Program-made: the position numbers and the translations under genes
Notes under the pieces: generated by a model
What the model was told of the DNA's origin: nothing
Databases searched by the model: none
Seen by the model: only the letters and a program-made list of their open reading frames with translations
In this document: piece by piece, positions 1 to 12,394 of the stretch
Numbering within the stretch: position 1 is the first letter of the stretch
How the letters are laid out: every line of letters starts with the position of its first letter
NCBI GenBank assembly: GCA_030789695.1
Contig: CM061139.1
Coordinates: 4,913,878-4,977,877, forward strand
DNA from: Scilla litardierei
Lineage: Eukaryota; Streptophyta; Magnoliopsida; Asparagales; Asparagaceae
DNA length: 64,000 nucleotides
Direction of reading: 5' to 3'

Positions 1-1710
1 TGCATTAAAGCACAAATACAATGCCCGTCAGTGAGTGTTACTCATGTAGGTTCCGAAGCATCAATCTCATTTAAATACTTAAAAGAATATAGCAGGGCAA
101 TAACATTGTCTACTAACTGATAGAAGCATGTGAGCATAGTAAGGTGTAGTGAGCATAGTTTGGTGTAGTGCACAAGGTAAAGCGTAGTGAGCATGGCAAT
201 TATACATGAGCATGGCAAGTGTAGTGTGCAAAGTAATGATAATGGCAAGTGTAGTGTGCAAAGTAGTGATCATGGCAAGGTGTAGTGTACATAGCAAAAC
301 GTGGTAAGAGCTTAGCTAGCAGCTTATACATTTCATGATAGCAATATCAGAAAGTAAAAAGAGTGTCATTCAATAACTTAATCTACTGACAAGCCCAGTG
401 TCTGAGGGCGGAGGAGACTACAATTTCACCAAACCTTTGGGAGCTACCCAGTGGTTCTGTACTCACCGATCCCATCCGGGCGACGGTCGAATTTACCAAT
501 AGGGTGAAACCTAGCATTCTGGCCTCTACTACAGTGGACTACCCCACCCAAAAGTGTCAATATGTATATCTGCATAGTTCAATGTTAGCAGTGTGGCCAA
601 CATTCCGTAAATGCCCCAAGGGCCCAATGTTCTGTAAATGCCCGAATGCCCAATATCCATAAATGCCCGAGGGCCCAATATAACATTTCCTTTGGAGCAG
701 ACCACCCCAAAGATGGTGTGGCACAAATAATGGTACAATATTCAAAAAGAGTATATTATGTACGTTTAGGGAAGATTAATATGAACATTACGCTATTACC
801 ACTAACAACAAGCCATTAATAACATGAATCATACTTTTGTGGAAAATTACAAATTAGCAACATTATCCTCATGGCTTTAATAACATATTAATACATACTG
901 CGCATGGGAAAATTAAATGATCCAGCATTTGTTAATATACTAATATGATGCTAATATGGTAATATGATGTTAATTTTATTGACTAGCATTGATCACTAAT
1001 TTGAGATGATGTTTCTTACATACAAATTACAAGATGTAGCAAAGCTTGTATCATTTTCCAGGAGTGAGTTATAAATGGTTACACTAACTTTATACTCAAG
1101 ATATCTCATATGACATGTATTTGACAATATCATATTATAATCCAATGTAACAGGTTATAATGACATGTGTTAGTTAATGTAGTCTGGAAATGCCATAAGA
1201 TGTGTATAACAGGCCCAATGAATTGAAATATTATGACCACAACCAAACCGTATTAATTTAACATGAACATGTATAATATGGTAACATTAACAACTACAGT
1301 GCCATGCAACTATTTGTTAACAATTACTTAAAATATAGAACATGCAATTTTAATTATTCAACAATTAGCATGTTCATAACTCACACATTATTTATTTATA
1401 TGAAAGAGATGTGGGGAACGTACTTTAAGTTGCGTGGATCCGAGGAGGATGGCGAGCGTTGTGTTCACTGGCGATGGAACCAGGGTCATCGGAAGCTCTC
1501 CGGGGCTTGTGAAGTCATTCGAATCTCGTTGGGGAAATACATCGAAAACTTGGTAAGCGAAATTCGGCGAGGAAGGAAGATTTGGAACTCGCGTGTCTCG
1601 CCATCTTTCCAAGCAGCGAGGGAGATCAAGGGGAGACCCGAAAATCGCGTCGCGCGTCGAAAGTGGGCTATTGGCCTCCGGCGGTCGGCGACCGGACTCT
1701 GGCCAGCCGT
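1..1710. repeat. Partial LTR-like sequence Z, left part
   Basis: No gene is seen here. Short stretches resemble the LTRs of element A in the same order: a 'gtcagtgag...ttactc' block near 28 matches A near 2158, and a 'gactacccca' block near 537 matches A near 2747. The GC-richer stretch from about 1400 to 1710 continues beyond element A at 11029, because A is bounded by the duplication CGGAC. I infer a third, related gypsy-type LTR whose left end lies outside the window. Open frames here, up to 158 codons, look fortuitous. Confidence 0.5.
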
Positions 1711-1715
1711 CGGAC

Positions 1716-4700
1716 TGTCATGCCCCGCTTCCCATTCTACCGGGAGCGAGGACGCGAGCGGGTACACGATGTGCTTATAACAAGGAGGAGTACTTTTTCT
1801 TTTCTTTTTAAAAATCTTTTTCTCTTCTTCCTCCATGGCTTAAACACACTAAGTGTCTGTGTATAAATTGCAGATCCTTGCATGCAAACTTAAGAAGCAG
1901 CTCAAACAACATTATTACATATCCAGCGTACAAGAATTTTGATTCACATTGGGCCAAGCATGGACAATACAAACAAGCTACACAAATTACATATTTCAAA
2001 TATTTAAAAGTGCAGTCGCGAAGGTAAACTTCTAGTTTTCCATGGGTAGGCACTCCACGTAGTCTTCGAGCACTGGTTAGACTCATGTAGTAAAGTCTTC
2101 AGCGAACTCACTATCGATACCTGACGGACATTTCATAAAACAACAAAGTGAAATGTCCGTCAGCGAGGTTTACTCGGCAAGATAATCTTAAAATCAAAAT
2201 GTTAGACATTTTAAAATAAACAAAGCTGAAAAGACAAGTAATAAGTTTAATAGAAAAGAGTTTAAGAAAAGCAATAAGTTTAATTTTAAAATAGTTTAAG
2301 ACAAGCAATAAGTTTAATTTTAAAAGTGTTAAAGACAAGCAATAAGTTTAATTTTAAAAGAGTTAAGACAAGCAATAAGTTTAATTTTAAAAGAGTTATA
2401 GCAGTTAAACATTCGCAACAATTTGCAACCTGTAGTAATTTAATCATTTGATAGGAATTAGTAATACTATAGCAACCTGCAACAATTTAACATTTAATAA
2501 TGAAACTGTAATGTTGTCAGCAACATGTAGAAAAAGAGGTTAGAACAATATTCATTAGCCAGTCTATTCTAGTGATAAGTCTATGTCCATGAGCACGAGA
2601 GATAACCAACTTGCGCGCTGCGACGGGAGCAACTCCGAGGCGGTACCCACCATCCCGATATGGCAACGGTCATGGATCTAACCCCCGTAATGTATATGAG
2701 GTAATTTAGTATGGGTGCATCCAGCCACTCTGTAACTCTTGTGAACATAGACTACCCCAATCCCACGGTCAAGTCAAGTGTCGGGTCAAAGGGACGTGTA
2801 CTATCTATTTATATTGAAATTCCATCATCCATTCATTATTGTTGAAATTCCATCTTCCATTCATTATTGTTGAAGTTCCATCTTCCATTCAGCCAATTCA
2901 GTCTTGGTGTTTCAATAGTCCGTACAATAGTTTTGCAAAAGTTCACGACTTCACGACTTGATTTATCAATTAAACGAAAACGTAAAAATTACTTAAATAG
3001 ATAGGAGAATGAGCAAGAAATGATTTTAACTAAGGAAAATGAGTTTAAATTAGTTTAAAATATTTTTCTAAGGCTAGTAGCAATTTTTCAAGATTGTTAG
3101 ATAATATTTAAGCAATTTTAAATAATTTAAAAGAGCCAAAAACAATTTTTAATCAAGAAATCATTTTTAAGACATAAGTTCAAAGAATTGTTTAGAGCAA
3201 ACCGTATGTCAGAATTCTTCCAACAAGGGGTCAAAATGATCGTATTTCCTAGCACTACAACATATATATTTCTCGTACGTCACTGTACGTGAAAATAGTA
3301 AGCTACGAATTTTAAAGTGATTTTAGCTTATTTAAGTTTTGCCTTTGAAAATTCACTGTGAGAAATATACTTGCCTTTTGGCGATGAAACTAGTGCCAAT
3401 GAGTCCGTTTCGTCGTTTCTGATTTTCTGGGAATGGTCTCGTAATTTTCTGAGGCCTGTATGATTTATTGACAATTTATTACTATCAGAATATCTATACG
3501 TATTTCTATACGTATTGGAATACGTATTCAAAATGTATTTGCATTAAAATCCATACACGCATGCTTACCCCATGAGAGAGAGAGAGAGAGAGAGAGAGAT
3601 CGACGCCGACGGCGGTGGCGGCGTCGTGGGGGCCGGCGGTTGGTGGCGCCGGGGTCGTGGTGCTGCGGCGAGGCGGGTGGCAATGTTAGGCGAGGCTCCT
3701 GATGGCAACATCAGCGACGAGGTGCAACGGGCTTTGTTGAAGGAGGACGGCACTTGGAGGGGAGATTAGGAGCGGGCGGGGGCAAGGGCTGTCGGGGCAT
3801 CGGGGCATTGTGGCGGTCGTTGTCGGAGGGAAGGAGCGGCGCATGATGGCGTGCGATGGTGGCGAGTGCTTGGAGGTGGAGGCGACAAGCACTCGGAGGA
3901 TGGAGCTCGGGGAGTGGGATGTCGGGCGACGTCGGAGCCCAGGCGGCGTGGGGCAGTGCTGGGGGAAGCAGAGGGGAGACTGCGGCGGTTCTCCGGGGAA
4001 GTGCGGCAGCGTGTGGAGCAAGGCGCTTCGAGCGACGGAGGAGGGTCTCCGATGGGGTCGAACGGCAGAGCTCGGGGCTGTGCGGCGGTTGTTGGACGAC
4101 GTAGGAGCTCAGGGCGACGTCAAAGGTGGGTCGAAGGGAGGAGGAACTCGGAGAGGGGGAGACGGCGACGGGGCGGCGATACATCAGAGAGGGAGAGGAA
4201 ACAGGAAGATGGCTCGTGGTTTAGCCTGGGTGTTTTTGTTTTTCCTGGGGATTTAGTATGAGGGAGAGAGATTAAGTGTGGGGGATTAAATAGGTTAATA
4301 ATATTAGTTAAATATTAATGTAACTAATATTTAGTCAAATTGCAATTAATAAGAAAGTTAGCTTTTGACTAACTTTTCTAAAAGTTGTCGGTTTATCACA
4401 TGGGCTGCCACAATTAGGGGTTGGTGGGGGTAATTAGGGTTAAAGGAAATAGTAATTAGTGATAGTAAAAAGTTATTAGTAAGGATGATTAGCGAGAAAA
4501 ATGTAAAAATACCCAAAAATTACATATGACTCCAAAAAATTACGAAAACACAGCCACGGGTTCTTATCATCACGAGGATCGTGACTACAAGATTTATTTC
4601 GTAGTTTGAGCTACGGAGATACGAGTTTTGGGCCAAAATGTTTAGGATGCGGGTTAGATGGTTCTCTATTGATTTGACTTCAGAAAATTATGAAATTAAT

Positions 4701-5021
4701 ATGGGTAGCACCAAATGATCCTAGAAACTCATGGAAGAAGTTTGAAATCATTTTGATAACATTTATATAGATAAATAATTGTTACGGCTGAATTGTTAAT
4801 AATTGAGTTTAAATAATTATAAAAATTATTTAGAGGTTTAGGATGGCACTCGTATTCCCTAAAATAGGCTTTAACTACATTGGTTCTATAAAATATTTTT
4901 TATAAATGATTTAGAAACCATTTTGATATAATACTCTTGATCAACCACTGTAAAATACTTTTGATTTATAAAAATACGTAGAATATGATTATACGCATAC
5001 TGAAGAATACATGTCATCACA
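1716..5021 (-). repeat. Element A 3' LTR (left copy)
   Basis: The LTR begins TGTCATGCCCC and ends CATCACA, and matches the copy at 7668-11023 along its whole length. It holds runs of 'acaagcaataagtttaat' repeats (about 2230-2395), a (GA)n tract and a GC-rich block (about 3600-4240) inside otherwise AT-rich DNA. A TATTTAA-like box on the minus strand lies near 4283-4291, just beyond the GC-rich block. Frames of 100-157 codons in the GC block occur on both strands and are not kept as clear protein-coding frames in the other LTR, so I do not call genes. Confidence 0.9.
3574..3599. repeat. (GA)13 microsatellite in element A LTR
   Basis: An uninterrupted GA run marks the border between AT-rich DNA and the GC-rich block of the LTR. 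The second LTR has the same tract at 9510-9565, about twice as long. Confidence 0.95.
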
Positions 5022-5050
5022 TTCTACCCACCTTATAAAAATTCCGTCCT
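5022..5050 (-). other. Element A polypurine tract region
   Basis: Directly inside the left LTR the minus strand reads a purine-rich 'ataaggtgggtagaat' preceded by 'gaggacggaa'. This is the typical plus-strand priming site next to the 3' LTR of Tekay-type gypsy elements and sets the element's orientation. Confidence 0.7.
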
Positions 5051-7019
5051 CGGAATTTCTCGAAACACTAAGAAACAGATAATTACTGTTATTAAGAAGC
5101 TCAAGCAAATAAATGATAAAATGGAATACTTGACGAATGATTACAATTTAGAAAATAAGTTGTTAATAGCATGAAATATAATGTGATATCATAGCATCAA
5201 AAAATAAGAGATATAAATATATACTATTAACATCGCCATAGCTTCCGTAATTAGTCCCGAGACCAGTATCATCATAATAATTATCCTGACTTTTCAATTA
5301 GCCACAAGTTAATATGGCGTTACATGAAAATGATGGTTATCATGATAACATCTGTTCGAACTTGGAATCTGAGGTGATAAGCTAGTAGCAAGATAATTAA
5401 ACCTCATCAAAAGATAGATCATAGATTTTAAAATTCAACTTAGGCTAATGATGACTAATGGGGCTTATCCAAGTAAGTCATCAATATAGCATACAAAGAC
5501 GTAATGACTAATCCATATGCATTCGTGCTGTTATACCTTAACCAGCCGTGCACAAATGACATCAACTCCCATAAGTACCAAAGACAAGTCATCGTCCAAA
5601 ACAACACAAATAAACAAGTACAAGGACAACTACTGAAGACCATACTTATCACTATACTCATCACTACCACTCCTTGTATCAACTTCAATAACGCCCAATA
5701 ACAAACCAACACCGAAACCATTATCCAAATCCAAACACAAGATCGACATCCAACTTCAGCACCTAAGGCCAAAAGCAAGCCAATACTCATCCCCAATGAT
5801 ACTCCTTGCCAACACCATTGGTTGACATCCATAGTTATCACCATCAATCCTAAGCAAGTCAACGACCAAGAACATACAGTCCAACAAACACGAATGATTG
5901 GGCCCAAGAAGGAACCAAAGCGGGGCACCTTTAGGGGCAAGACCTAGGACAAGGAGTTCGAAAGAAACCCAAGAATCGCAACTTGTCAAGATCTTAACCA
6001 TACGGCGGCGGTGAGGGTGGCGATGAGGAGGATCGTCGCTAAACCCAAAAATCCTAAAACAGAACATCGGAGGGCCATCGGCGGTTGTCGATCCTCGTCG
6101 TGTTGTGACTGTAAATGCTCAGTGATGTCGAGTGGCATAGCAGAGCTCAATCGAGGCCAAGGGAGCTTAGGTGAGAGGGGTTGGACTCACGACGAATGGG
6201 TGGGAGTCGTCTCGGCGGAGAGGAAGCCACGGGATAGGTTTGGTGAGGGAGAAAGATGATGGGGTTTTAAAGGGGGGCACTGAAAGTCATTGATAAGGTA
6301 GGGTAGGATAGGTTAGGTTAGGCGGGACTAGGGCTCGAGGAGAGAATGAGGAAAAAAGGCAATAAAGAGGGGGAGAGATGGTAGGCGGGAAAAGGATTCA
6401 AACCATGGGAAGTCGGGCACAGGACGAAACTAGTGGGTAGAAGAGAAATACGAGTTCAAGAAAGATGAAGAAGTCGTAACAGCCTACACTTGTACGTCGT
6501 GGTTTGGCTCGTCTCAAATTCTCTATCACCATCCTCAAATACTTCTGAGTGTCTATCAATCTGCTTTCGTTGTTGAACTCGAACTTCGGATGGTCGAAAA
6601 ATTCGAAAGCTACCCTCCTTATAAAAGAGTATAGCCAAAGTTTAGATGAACTAAACACGACTAGGAAGTATTCTCAGATTAAGTAGGACGATGGAAAGGC
6701 CATCACAAGAATGATGATGGTGATGCAATGAATGGACGTCCACTCTAGTTATTATAAAAAGAAGATTCTAGATTAAGATTCATCAAAATGAAATACGAGT
6801 TCTAAGTTGAGGGTTCAAAATGTTCAACGAAGGTAAAGAGGTTCAATGGAAATGGATCATTGCGACTTTTGTGATAATAAGCAATGGAAAACTTCTAAAT
6901 CAAGAATGGGGTATGCTATGAAGAAAATATATATAGTATGATAAAGTAGGCTAGCAATGATAATAAAGGCGTTGGGCATCAAATTGACGTAAAGGGAAAA
7001 GGTTCAGATATACCAGTGA
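5051..7019. other. Element A internal region, no recognisable gene
   Basis: About 2 kb without a supported gene. From about 5455 to 5900 the plus strand is poor in G, which opens a 161-codon hydrophobic frame on the minus strand (5455-5940). Its composition is explained by the base bias and it has no known motif. The rest is AT-rich with a moderately GC-rich stretch near 6000-6250. Element B has a similar G-poor tract at the same place. Confidence 0.6.
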
Positions 7020-7348
7020 TTATGGCTCTGCAGCCTCAGCTTCTCTGGTTGTCGTGATGGATGCTTGACACCTGGCCTGGTGCAGCTTGGCCTGATGAAA
7101 GACTTGCTGTTGTGGAGCTAGGGGTGGTTTACGCTGTGCTGATCCAGAAACTCCTGTTATCGTAGTCGCTTTCTTGTTAATGTGGCGGGGCAGTTCCTGA
7201 GAAAGTGCTCAGATGCTCCACAGGCCAAACATTGTTTCAGCAATAGGGGGCAGTTCTTCTTGATCTGTCCCTTCCATTTGCAATGGAAGCACACCATCGG
7301 GGATCGCTTGTAGACTGAAGATGCAAGCCTCTTGAGTGTAGTCTTCAT
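7020..7348 (-). pseudogene. Gag-derived zinc-knuckle protein remnant of element A
   Basis: A 63-codon frame (7157-7348) carries two CCHC-type knuckles of a gag nucleocapsid, a domain that binds retroelement RNA. The first, CFHCKWKGQIKKNC, has Gln in place of the metal-binding His. The second, CLACGASEHFLRNC, is complete. The DNA downstream (7020-7156) still aligns with the linker that follows the knuckles in element B, but the frame is broken. Capsid and all pol domains are absent. The pair corresponds to the second knuckle pair of the B protein at 41209-41766. Probably a dead copy. Confidence 0.7.
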
Positions 7349-7640
7349 CGGTCAGAGAGCGTTTCTTGGTGGTTCCATAGGATGCTTTCCTTGGGATGCT
7401 TCATAGAGTTTATCACCTGCCTCATAGAGAATTTGGCATTGAATTTTCAGTATTTCCTTTACGAATTTTAAGTATTTCCTTTACGATACCTAAGATGTCG
7501 TTGTTGGTGACGCCGTGAATATTTGATTGACCTGTCATACTTTAAAATAAACCGCAATGTAAGTTAGGTAAAAATCTAATCTAGTTGTACACTTTGATAT
7601 TAATATCGTTTAAATCGATCTTAAAGTTTTTGCAAAAGCA

Positions 7641-7667
7641 AGACCTGCATGGGCGACCTCTAAAACC
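7641..7667 (-). other. Leader next to element A 5' LTR, primer-site region
   Basis: A minus-strand primer-binding site should start within a few bases of the 5' LTR. The usual initiator-Met site (TGGTATCAGAGC) is absent. Instead the minus strand has 'ggttttagaggtcgcccatg' followed by 'caggtct', most of which is shared with element B at 41880-41914. The conserved block may be the primer site or a packaging signal. The rest of the 7349-7640 leader shows nothing recognisable. Confidence 0.4.
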
Positions 7668-9507
7668 TGTCACGCCCCGCTTTCCATTCTACCGGGAGCG
7701 AGGATGCTACCGGGTCCGCGATGTGCTTAAAACAAGGAGAAGTACTTTTTTATCCTTTTCTTTTTAAAATCTTTTTCTTTTCTTCCTCCTTGGCTTAACA
7801 CAGTAAGCGTCTGTATAGAAATTGCAGTTCCTTGTATGCAAACTTAAGAAACAGCTCAAACAACATTATTACATATCCAGCGTACAAGAATTTAAATACA
7901 TCTTGGGCCAAGCATGGACAATACAAACAAGCTACACAAATTACATTATTTCAAATATTTAAAAGTGCAGTCGCGAAGGTAAACATCTAGTCTTCCGTGG
8001 GTAGGTACTCCACGTAGTCTTCGAGCACTGGTTAGACTCATGCAGTAAAGTCTTCAGTAAACTCACTAGCGATACCCGACAGACATTTCGTAAAAGAACA
8101 AATTGAAATGTTCCTCAGCGAGGTTTACTCGGCAAGATAATCTCAAAACCAAAACGTTAGACATTTTAAAATAAACAAATCTGAAAAGACAAGTCATAAG
8201 TTTAATAGGAAAGAGTTTAAGACAAGTAATAAGTTCAATTTTAAAAGAGTTAAAGACAAGCAATAAGTTTAACTTTAAAAGAGTTAAATACAAGCAATAA
8301 GTTTAATTTTAAAAGATTTAAAAACAAGCAATAAGTTTAATTTTAAAAGAGTTATAGCAGTTAAACATTCGCAGCACTTTGCAACCTGTAGCAATTTAAT
8401 CATTTGATAGCAATTGGCAATACTATAGCAACCTGCAAAAATTTAACATTTAATAATAAAACTGTAAAGTTGTCAGCAACCTGTAGAAAAAGTGGTTAGA
8501 ACAATATTCAATAGCCAATCTATTCTAGTGATAAGTCTATGTCCAATAGCAAGAGAGATAACCAACATGCGCCCTGCGATGGGAGCAACTCCGAGGCGGT
8601 ACCCACCGTTCCGATATGGCAACGGTCAAGGATATAACCCCCGTAATGTGTTGGATGTAATTTAATATGGGTGCATCCAGCCACTCTGTAACACTTGTGA
8701 TCATAGACTACCCCAATCCCCCGGTCAAGTCAAGTGTCGGGTCAAAAGGACATGTACTATCTATTTATATTGAAATTCCATCTTCCATTCATTATTGTTG
8801 AAATTCCATCTTCCACTCATTATTGTTGAAGTTCCATCTTCCATTCAGTCAATTCAGTCTTGGTGTTTCAATAGTCCGTACAATAGTTTTGCAAAAGTTC
8901 ACGACTTCACGACTTGATTTATCAATTAAACGAAAACGTAAAAATTACTTAAATAAATAAGAGAATGAGCAAGAAATGATTTTAACTAAGCAAAATGAGT
9001 TTAAATTAGCTTAAAATATTTTTCTAAGGCTAGTAGCAAATTTTCAAGATTGTTAGATAATTTTTAAGCAATTTTAAATAATTTAAAAGAGCCAAAAACA
9101 ATTTTTAAATCAAGAAATCATTTTAAGACATATGTTCAAAGAATTGTTTAGAGCAAACCGTACGTCAGAATTCTTCCAACAAGGGGTCAAAATGATCGTA
9201 TTTACTAGTACTATAACATATATATTTCTCGTACGTCATTGTACGTGAAAATCGCAAGCTACGAATTTTAAAGTGATTTTAGCTTATTTAAGTTTTTCCT
9301 TTGAAAATTCACTGTAAGAAATATACTTGTCTTTTGGCGATGAAACTAGCACCAATGAGTTCGTTTCGTCGTTTCTGATTTTTTGGGACTGGTCTCGTAA
9401 TTTTCTGAGGCCTGTACGATTTATTGACAATTTATTACTATCAAAATATCCTATACGTATTCAAAACGTATTTGCATTAAAATCCATACACGTACACTTA
9501 CCCCATG

Positions 9508-9567
<60 letters not shown>

Positions 9568-11023
9568 GGGGAGGGAGATCGATGCCGACGGCGATGGCGA
9601 CGTCGTGGGGGCCGGTGGTTGGTGGCGTCGGGGTCGTGGTGCTGCGGCGAGGCGGGTGGCGGTGTCAGGCGAGGCTCGCAGCTGTGAAAGCAGAGGCAAG
9701 GAGCGGCGGGCTTTGGGGAAGGGGGACAATGCTCGGAGGAGAGAGGAGGAGAGGGCAGGGGAGAGGAGGAGTGGGCAGGGGCGAGGGCTGTCGGGGCGTC
9801 GAGGCTTTGTGGCAGTCATCGTCGGAGGAAAGGAGCGGCGCACGATAGCGTGCGGTGGCTGCGAGCACTCGGAGGCGGAGGCGGCAAGTGCTCGGAGGAG
9901 GGAGCTCGGGGGCGGGTTGTCAGGCGACGTCGGAGCCCAGGCGTCGTAGGGCGATGCTGGGGGAAGGAGAGGGGAGACGGAGGTGGTTCTCCAAGGTAGT
10001 GCGGCAGCATGTGGAGCGGGGCGCTTCGGGCGACGGAGGAGGGTCTCCGATGGGGTCGAACTGCGGAGCTTAGGGCTGTGCGACGGTCGTTGGACGACGT
10101 CGGAGCTCAGGGTGACGTCGAAGGTGGGTCGAGGGGAGGAGGCACTCGGAGAGGGGGAGACGGCGACAGGGCGGTGATACTTGGAAAGGGAGAGGAAACG
10201 GAAAGTGGGCTCAGGGGTTAGCCTGGGTGTTTTTGTTTTGCCTGGAGATTTAGTCTGAGGGAGAGAGATTAAGGGTGGGGGATTAAATAGGTTAATACTA
10301 TTAGTTAAATATTAATGTAATTAATATTTAATCAAATTGTAATTAATAACAAAGTTAGCTTTTGACTAACTTTTCTAAAAGTTGTCGGTTTAGCACATGG
10401 GCTGCCACAATTAGGGGTTGGTGGGGGTAATTATGGTTAAAGGAAATAGTAATTAATAATAGTAAAAAGTGATTAGTTAGGGTGATTAGCGTGAAAAATG
10501 TAAAAATACCCAAAAATTACATATGACTCCGAAAAACTACGAAAATATAGCCACAGGTTCGTATCGTCACGAGGATCGTGACTACGAGATCTATTTCGTA
10601 GTTTGAGCTAACGGAGATACAAGTTTTGGGCTAAAACGTTTAGGATGCGGGTTAACGGGTTCTCTATTGATTTGATTTCCGAAAATTATGAAATTAATAT
10701 GGGAAGCAAGCACCAAATGATCCTAGAAACTCATGGTAGAAGTTTGAAATCATTTTGATAACGTTTATATAGAAAAATAATTGTTACGGCTGTATTGTTA
10801 ATAATTGAGTTTAAATAATTAAAAAAATTATTTATAGGCTTAGGATGGCACTCGTATTCCCTAAAATAGGCTATAACTATATTGGTTATACAAAATATTT
10901 TTTTATAAATGATTTAGAAACCGTTTGATATAAAACTCCTGATCAACCACTATAAAATACTTTTGATTTATAAAAATACGTAGAATATGATTATACGCAT
11001 ACTGAAGAATACGGGTCATCACA
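7668..11023 (-). repeat. Element A 5' LTR (right copy)
   Basis: The LTR begins TGTCACGCCCC and ends CATCACA, with the same internal order as the left LTR: 'aataagttt' repeats (about 8220-8345), (GA)n, a GC-rich block (about 9566-10230) and an AT-rich tail. Many substitutions and small indels separate the two copies. Confidence 0.9.
9510..9565. repeat. (GA)28 microsatellite in element A LTR
   Basis: Expanded counterpart of the tract at 3574-3599. It gives rise to Arg-Glu repeat frames on the plus strand that are not real genes. Confidence 0.95.
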
Positions 11024-11028
11024 CGGAC

Positions 11029-12335
11029 AGGGAGGTACGGCCCCCTGTTTTGGCCGGTCAGGATAGGGGTTCGGCCTCCCTTGTGGTGGCTGGAAATAGG
11101 AGAGGAAAGAGAAAGGGAGGAAGGAGAGGAAGAAGAAAGATGGGAAGAAGCTTTATTGGATTTATTTGGGTTGTGTTTTGAAATGAAGAGATGTTGGGAA
11201 ACCCTCTCCCTGTGTGAGTGCGTTGCGAAAGAAATAGGTGAGAAAACGAGATGGTGGAGACTGGGTTTTGACGGCTAAGGGTTATGGTTTCTTTGTTGTG
11301 TGCTGCCAATTCAAGAGGGGATTTAATGAAAATAATGAAGGGTTAAATTAGGATAGTAAATGGGGCTCAAATTAGGTGTAGACCCACAAAATGTGGATCT
11401 ACATTAATCGGGTGTGTGTGTATGTTTTAGGGTTGCTAATATGGTAGGGTTTAATTTCCATTTATTGTAAATTATTTCATTTTGACATTTGTTTTGTTAG
11501 GGATTAATGCAAAGAAAAGAAAGGAAAGAACAAGAATATAATTGCAATTTAAGAGTAGGGATTTATTGCCATTAGAATAGGGTAAAAGTCTCTTATATTT
11601 ATATGGAAAGAAAATAGAAGGAAATATTTGAATTGATGCAAAAACGTGGAGGATATTCTGATAGGAGGGATTTGCGGGGCTGTTGGCGGAGTTGAGAGGG
11701 GAGAGATCGAGGGTCGAGGTGATGATCGTCGGAAGTTGATCGGAGGGTGGAGGGCATCGTCGCCAAGGGGTTGAGGGGAGACAGAGAGAGGTAGTGAGAG
11801 GATGCGGTCGTGTGTTTCTTTGATTTGTGATGAGCAGGGGATTGAAATGATGGCTGAGGGTAAGGGTTCCATTTGTTTGTTTTGTGAAGCAAGGGGGTTA
11901 CGGCTGGGGCTATGGGTTTATGGAGAAAGTTTAATTAGAGGAGGGTAGGGTTTAGAGTTGTACAAATATAGTAGAGTTAATTGCTAAGGGAAAAAAAGGA
12001 AGGTTTTGAAATGGTAGGTGATAAAGCTAAGAATAAAAGGAATGAGTTCGAACTGATTTCATAATAGTCAAGGAGAGATTAATGGGATTTGATTAGAGAA
12101 TATACCTAATTAGCTATAGGTTTTATTAGGATTAAATTAGGAATCTTATGAAAGTTTAAAATTTGAAATGGAATTTAAACATTTGAATTTGAAAGTTGTT
12201 GAAGTTTGAAATGAAAATTAAACATTTTGAAAATTTGAATTTAGAAAATAATTATAACATATTTATAGTTAGTTAACTTAATATAAGAATATATATCATA
12301 ACGACGTAAATAATAACAATAATGATAGGAATAAC
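11029..12335. repeat. Partial LTR-like sequence Z, right part
   Basis: This stretch continues the sequence interrupted at 1710 by element A. It is AT-rich with no supported gene, and is similar in texture to the AT-rich ends of the A and B LTRs. The outer boundary is not resolved: no clear terminal CA plus polypyrimidine signal was found, and the end is placed near 12335 only because coding-like sequence begins after it. Confidence 0.4.
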
Positions 12336-12394
12336 ATGATAACACTGGACTCCATTGTAGCTACAAACACCGGTAGTTACAGGTTATGGTCTAT

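Larger units (their letters stand above)
1716..11023 (-). mobile_element. Element A: non-autonomous gypsy-type LTR retrotransposon
   Basis: Two LTRs of 3306 and 3356 bp, both TGTCA(T/C)GCCCC...CATCACA on the plus strand, flank only 2.6 kb of internal DNA. The perfect 5-bp duplication CGGAC (1711-1715 and 11024-11028) proves insertion as a unit. The element reads on the minus strand, because the polypurine signal lies next to the left LTR (5022) and the zinc-knuckle remnant next to the right LTR. No protease, reverse transcriptase, RNase H or integrase is seen. The 'gaggacggaa...aaggtgggtagaatgtgatgac' type of 3' junction is familiar from Tekay/Del chromoviruses, so I infer a deletion derivative of that lineage (LARD or TR-GAG class). 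The LTRs differ by roughly 10 percent in a sampled 140 bp, so the insertion is old. Confidence 0.9.

Noticed and set aside
1304..1780. 158-codon plus-strand frame
   Set aside because: It crosses the border between sequence Z and the element A LTR at 1716, so it cannot be an old gene.
3711..4256. Overlapping frames of 82-157 codons on both strands in the A LTR
   Set aside because: GC-rich DNA opens several frames at once. The matching block in the second LTR does not keep them as the same proteins.
5455..5940. 161-codon hydrophobic minus-strand frame resembling a membrane protein
   Set aside because: It coincides with a G-poor plus strand, which makes Val, Leu, Cys and Trp codons on the other strand by composition alone. 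No homologous frame is seen in element B.
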